A stretch of 8,758 bases of DNA from Thermoanaerobacterium sp. Lineage in GTDB: Bacteria > Bacillota > Thermoanaerobacteria > Thermoanaerobacterales > Thermoanaerobacteraceae. Position 1 is the first letter of the stretch. The number at the start of each line of letters is the position of its first letter. The notes under the pieces were generated by a model. That model searched no databases. It was given only the letters and a program-made list of their open reading frames with translations, and was not told where the DNA came from. A program made the position numbers and the translations under genes. The stretch spans positions 1-8,758 of the forward strand of contig JASBVU010000060.1 in NCBI GenBank assembly GCA_029960905.1, written 5' to 3'. Of the stretch, positions 6,578 through 8,758 are shown piece by piece.

Positions 6578-6631
6578 ATGCCCATCCTCCAAATGTATTG
6601 GTTAATTTTAAGTATTACCTGCGGAGCAAAT
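6545..6631 (-). repeat. 13-bp inverted repeat bracketing the sigG ribosome binding site
   Basis: On the minus strand ATTTGCTCCGCAG (6631-6619) is complementary to CTGCGGAGTAAAT (6557-6545) with a single G-U wobble; the core of 8 bp is G/C-rich. The 61-nt loop holds the GGAGG and ATG of sigG. The upstream arm lies in the spacer of the candidate sigma-F promoter, hence upstream of the predicted start site, and the downstream arm covers sigG codons 7-11 (EICGV). Read-through mRNA from spoIIGA-sigE could fold this stem; mRNA from the sigG promoter could not. Confidence 0.65.
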
Positions 6632-6638
6632 TTTATTC
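6610..6638 (-). promoter_or_regulatory. Candidate sigma-F/sigma-G promoter of sigG
   Basis: In the gap between sigE and sigG the minus strand shows GAATA (6638-6634) and, 14 bp on, GGTAATACTT (6619-6610). The second element fits the sigma-F -10 pattern GGnnAnAnTw completely, and the first differs from GYATA at one base. The spacer is about 1 bp shorter than usual. The start site would be near 6603, leaving a leader of about 25 nt. sigG is known to be transcribed by sigma-F and then by sigma-G in the forespore, so a promoter here is expected. Consensus patterns are from memory. Confidence 0.5.
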
Positions 6639-6642
6639 AATT

Positions 6643-7368
6643 TTAAACTAATCTATTGATTTCTTTTTTTAGCCTTTTTAATATCCTTTTTTCTAACCTA
6701 GAAATATAAGATTGTGATATACCTAAGAGGTCAGCTACTTCCTTTTGAGTCATTTCTGATCCGCCACTAAGTCCAAATCTCAATCCTATAATCCGTTTCT
6801 CTCTATCAGATAGCTTCTTTAATGCATTTTTCAACAATTGTTTGTCGACTTCATCTTCAATGATTTTATACACCAATTCATTGTCTGTGCCTAAAATATC
6901 TGAAAGGAGAAGCTCATTCCCATCCCAATCAATATTCAACGGTTCATCAAATGAAACCTCCATTCTGGTCTTGCTGTTTCTCCTTAAATACATGAGTATT
7001 TCATTTTCTATACACCTTGATGCATAAGTAGCCAGTTTTATTTTCTTGCGAGGATTGAATGTATTGATTGATTTAATAAGGCCAATAGTCCCTATAGAAA
7101 TCAGATCTTCTATTCCTATTCCAGTATTCTCAAATTTTTTTGCAATGTAGACTACCAGCCGCAAATTCCTTTCAATTAACATTGACTTAGCTTCATTATC
7201 ACCAGATTCCATCTTTGCTATCAAAAACATTTCTTCTTCTGCCGAAAGTGGAGGAGGCAAGGCCTCACTGCCGCCAACATAAAAAACAGAATCTCGAATT
7301 TTTAGTTTTGTCAATATTTTTATTATCGCCAGTTGAACAGTTATTTTCACTTTTGTCTTAATATTCAT
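6643..7368 (-). CDS. sigE: RNA polymerase sporulation sigma factor sigma-E (pro-sigma-E)
   Basis: Sigma-E directs early mother-cell transcription during sporulation. The protein is 241 residues, against 239 in B. subtilis. It begins with a basic, amphipathic pro-sequence of about 29 residues and the conserved junction [14 protein letters not shown]; by analogy with B. subtilis, SpoIIGA cuts near F29-Y30. Region 2 (about 66-132) includes [18 protein letters not shown] and [20 protein letters not shown], which binds core polymerase and the -10 element; [20 protein letters not shown] follows. Region 4 (about 187-237) has the helix-turn-helix [22 protein letters not shown] that reads the -35. The ATG is preceded by GGAGGG at 8-nt spacing, starting right at the spoIIGA stop codon, so the two are one operon. 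sigG follows 65 bp later. Confidence 0.98.
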   Translation of the reverse strand: MNIKTKVKITVQLAIIKILTKLKIRDSVFYVGGSEALPPPLSAEEEMFLIAKMESGDNEAKSMLIERNLRLVVYIAKKFENTGIGIEDLISIGTIGLIKSINTFNPRKKIKLATYASRCIENEILMYLRRNSKTRMEVSFDEPLNIDWDGNELLLSDILGTDNELVYKIIEDEVDKQLLKNALKKLSDREKRIIGLRFGLSGGSEMTQKEVADLLGISQSYISRLEKRILKRLKKEINRLV

Positions 7369-7383
7369 CGCATCATCCCTCCA

Positions 7384-8241
7384 TTAATTTAGCAATTCTG
7401 AGCCTATAAGTGCTTCATAATCTGAAGTTGCATTTAATTTTTTAAAATATATTCCTACAATCACATTTTTCTGTGATTTTCTATATCCATCAATCACCAA
7501 ATTGTCAGGTATAAATCCTATCAAAATCCCGCTGTCATTTCCAATAGAATTAAAAGGAACCAGCCTCAGTCTTTTAATCCATTTATCATCGTCTATAGCT
7601 TTAGTTATTTCAAAAATGGATTCATTTTTAAAAGAATCAAACACATTTTTAAATTTTTCTGGCAACAATTCCCTGATAGCATCGTATTCTACTATTACGA
7701 CCGGATAATCAGAAATAGGATCATGCAATGTATTGCCTGTATCCAGTATTGCTTTTATATCTTTGCCCACATTATCTATGTCTATATGCAGAGCATGTAA
7801 AATATTGCTTTCTATATTCTTTTTTGATACATATCCCCAACCGATATAAGTTAACAGTATTGCAAGAAGTAGTGCTGCTATTATGATTTGCCTAATGTCT
7901 ATGTTCACAACATAAATCAGTGCAAAAGCCGTTCCACCTATTATAAATGAAATTAAATAAAAAATGCTTAAAATTTTTACAAATTCATAAAATCTATTAA
8001 ATCCAAATGCAATTGCAATCATTAAAATAGATATTATTATTTTAAATGTAAGTGAATAAATTATATTAGGCAAAGAAAAAAATATTAGGACAACATATAA
8101 AGCACCTAAAGCAGACGAAAAAATTAATTTTACATTATTAGTATTGGATCTGGAAAACCTCTTAGTCAAATATAAAATTATATAATTTATGATCAAGTTT
8201 TCAACAAAAATTACATCAGCGTACACTCCTATCAGCTCCAA
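7384..8241 (-). CDS. spoIIGA: Sporulation sigma-E processing aspartic peptidase SpoIIGA
   Basis: This membrane protease cleaves the pro-sequence from pro-sigma-E in the mother cell after a signal from the forespore (SpoIIR). It has 285 residues from the TTG start; B. subtilis SpoIIGA is somewhat longer (about 309). The N-terminal half has about five hydrophobic segments (near 9-27, 38-57, 64-81, 88-112, 117-135). The C-terminal half carries the aspartic protease motif LDTGN with D167 as the likely catalytic residue, followed by DP and, later, VPFNSIG and YEALIGSELL as in the family. The start is uncertain: the TTG at 8241 has only a weak upstream AAAGA, whereas a GTG at 8226 (codon 6) has GGAG 9 nt upstream and gives an N-terminus (VYADV) closer to the family's MKIYLDV. 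An in-frame TAA stands three codons upstream of the TTG. sigE follows 15 bp after the stop, its substrate and operon partner. Confidence 0.93.
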   Translation of the reverse strand: MELIGVYADVIFVENLIINYIILYLTKRFSRSNTNNVKLIFSSALGALYVVLIFFSLPNIIYSLTFKIIISILMIAIAFGFNRFYEFVKILSIFYLISFIIGGTAFALIYVVNIDIRQIIIAALLLAILLTYIGWGYVSKKNIESNILHALHIDIDNVGKDIKAILDTGNTLHDPISDYPVVIVEYDAIRELLPEKFKNVFDSFKNESIFEITKAIDDDKWIKRLRLVPFNSIGNDSGILIGFIPDNLVIDGYRKSQKNVIVGIYFKKLNATSDYEALIGSELLN

Positions 8242-8342
8242 ATATCTTTAAAAACTACCTAAATTATGTATATTCATTCGGCAGCTCTTTATTCTTATTA
8301 TAATAAAAAAATATCGATAAAATTGTTATAATTTGGAGCTGA
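8232..8342 (-). repeat. Perfect 12-bp inverted repeat bracketing the spoIIGA promoter and start codon
   Basis: The arm at 8331-8342 (atttggagctga) is the exact reverse complement of the arm at 8232-8243 (tcagctccaaat), with 87 bp between them. The downstream arm contains the TTG start codon (8241) and the GGAG that would serve a GTG start at 8226. The upstream arm lies upstream of the candidate -10 box. Transcripts that begin upstream, such as ftsZ read-through, could therefore pair over the ribosome binding site; transcripts that start near 8290 could not. The repeat is seen directly; its function is inferred. Confidence 0.6.
8297..8325 (-). promoter_or_regulatory. Candidate promoter of the spoIIGA-sigE operon
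   Basis: In the stretch between ftsZ and spoIIGA the best -10 on the minus strand is a perfect TATAAT at 8302-8297. No good -35 is seen at 17 bp (CAATTT at 8325-8320) or at 22 bp. An imperfect Spo0A-type box, TTATCGATA against TTGTCGAAA, lies at 8320-8312. The B. subtilis spoIIG promoter is sigma-A dependent, activated by Spo0A and also lacks a normally spaced -35, so a poor -35 is not surprising. The start site would be near 8290. The region is very A/T-rich and the assignment is tentative. Confidence 0.35.
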
Positions 8343-8415
8343 AGATTTACAGTTATTAATATTTTTTTATAGAATTTTATAGATTAATGTTGGTTATTGT
8401 AGTTATGTAAGCATC

Positions 8416-8453
8416 AAAAAAACACCCTAATTAAAATATTAATTAAGGTGTTT
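8416..8453 (-). terminator. Rho-independent terminator after ftsZ
   Basis: On the minus strand a 15-bp stem (8453-8439 with 8434-8420, one G-U wobble, loop of 4) starts 8 nt after the ftsZ stop and runs directly into a tract of about seven T residues (8422-8416). The outer half of the stem contains the CACC/GGTG pairs; the inner half is A/T. It separates ftsZ from the sporulation genes, although leakage through it matters for the spoIIGA leader described below. Confidence 0.88.
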
Positions 8454-8460
8454 CTTTCTT

Positions 8461-8758
8461 TTACTTTCTCCCTCTTCTTAAAAAAGTAGGTATGTCAAGG
8501 TCGTCATTGTCAAATTTTATAACCTCATTTATGTCTTTCATCTCGTTCTGCTTAATTATTTCCTTTTCAATTTTCGGTTTCTTTTCAGATTCAAATCTCT
8601 TTTCAAATCCTGTTGCGATCACTGTAATCCTAATCTGATCCTCCAGGCTTTCATCAATGACTGCTCCAAATATAATGTTTGCATCAGGATCTGCTGTTTC
8701 ATATATGTAATTTGCTGCTTCATTGACTTCAAATATACTTAAATTAGTTCCACCAGCT
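8461..8758 (-). CDS. ftsZ: Cell division protein FtsZ, C-terminal part (5' end outside the window)
   Basis: FtsZ is the tubulin-like GTPase that polymerises into the Z-ring at mid-cell. I translated this stretch by hand: 98 residues and a TAA stop, open through the right edge. It begins with AGGTNLSIFEVNEAANYI, continues with DPDANIIFGAVIDESL and IRITVIATGF (the end of the FtsZ C-terminal domain), then a short charged linker of about 25-30 residues rich in Lys and Glu, and ends in DDLDIPTFLRRGRK. That last peptide is the conserved tail that binds FtsA, SepF and other partners. The linker is short compared with the one in Bacillus. The gene is followed 8 bp later by an intrinsic terminator, so it is probably the last gene of its operon. 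Only about the last quarter is visible; family assignment is very secure. Confidence 0.97.
   Translation of the reverse strand, partial: AGGTNLSIFEVNEAANYIYETADPDANIIFGAVIDESLEDQIRITVIATGFEKRFESEKKPKIEKEIIKQNEMKDINEVIKFDNDDLDIPTFLRRGRK

Noticed and set aside
6578..6592. Longer sigG start at the TTG at 6592
   Set aside because: The GGAGG ribosome binding site would be inside the coding frame, and the family N-terminus begins at MNNKVEICG.
1..8758. CRISPR, tRNA, rRNA, insertion sequence or prophage signals
   Set aside because: No regularly spaced repeats beyond the operator hexamers, no cloverleaf, no transposase or integrase frame, and composition is even across the window.

Overview
The window looks like the chromosome of a low-GC, spore-forming Firmicute. 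The A+T-rich composition, a complete spoIIGA-sigE-sigG sporulation block next to ftsZ, and the protein sequences suggest a thermophilic clostridium of the Thermoanaerobacterium/Thermoanaerobacter type. The lineage is judged from memory of protein similarity; no search was run. All ten supported genes lie on the minus strand, so transcription runs from the high coordinates to the low ones. No RNA gene, mobile element or CRISPR array is visible.

From right to left, the first block is cell division and sporulation. It starts with the 3' end of ftsZ and its terminator, then an intergenic stretch of about 220 bp, then spoIIGA (the protease that activates pro-sigma-E), sigE (with its pro-sequence) and sigG. 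A strong terminator overlaps the sigG stop codon. Next come a small PRC-barrel gene of the YlmC/YmxH family and nrdR, the ribonucleotide reductase repressor, which has a good sigma-A promoter inside the end of ylmC.

The second block is phosphate starvation. A PhoP/PhoB-type response regulator overlaps a PhoR-type histidine kinase, and then comes pstS, a lipoprotein phosphate-binding protein. In front of pstS are four TTAACA-like hexamers spaced exactly 11 bp apart, followed by a -10 box: a textbook PhoP-activated promoter. After pstS, where pstC would be expected, sits a methyl-accepting chemotaxis protein. At its stop codon there is a second four-hexamer, 11-bp-period PhoP array, pointing out of the window at its low-coordinate edge. 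The chemoreceptor is therefore embedded in a Pho regulon.

The least expected signals are: (1) the second Pho array and the chemoreceptor between the two arrays; (2) two long-range inverted repeats, at spoIIGA and at sigG. In each repeat one arm lies in the promoter region and the other at or just after the start codon. Only read-through mRNA would then fold over the ribosome binding site, while mRNA from the gene's own promoter would stay open. Several genes use TTG or GTG starts, and the upstream-most start is wrong for sigG, ylmC and phoP, where the Shine-Dalgarno sequence lies inside the longer reading frame.
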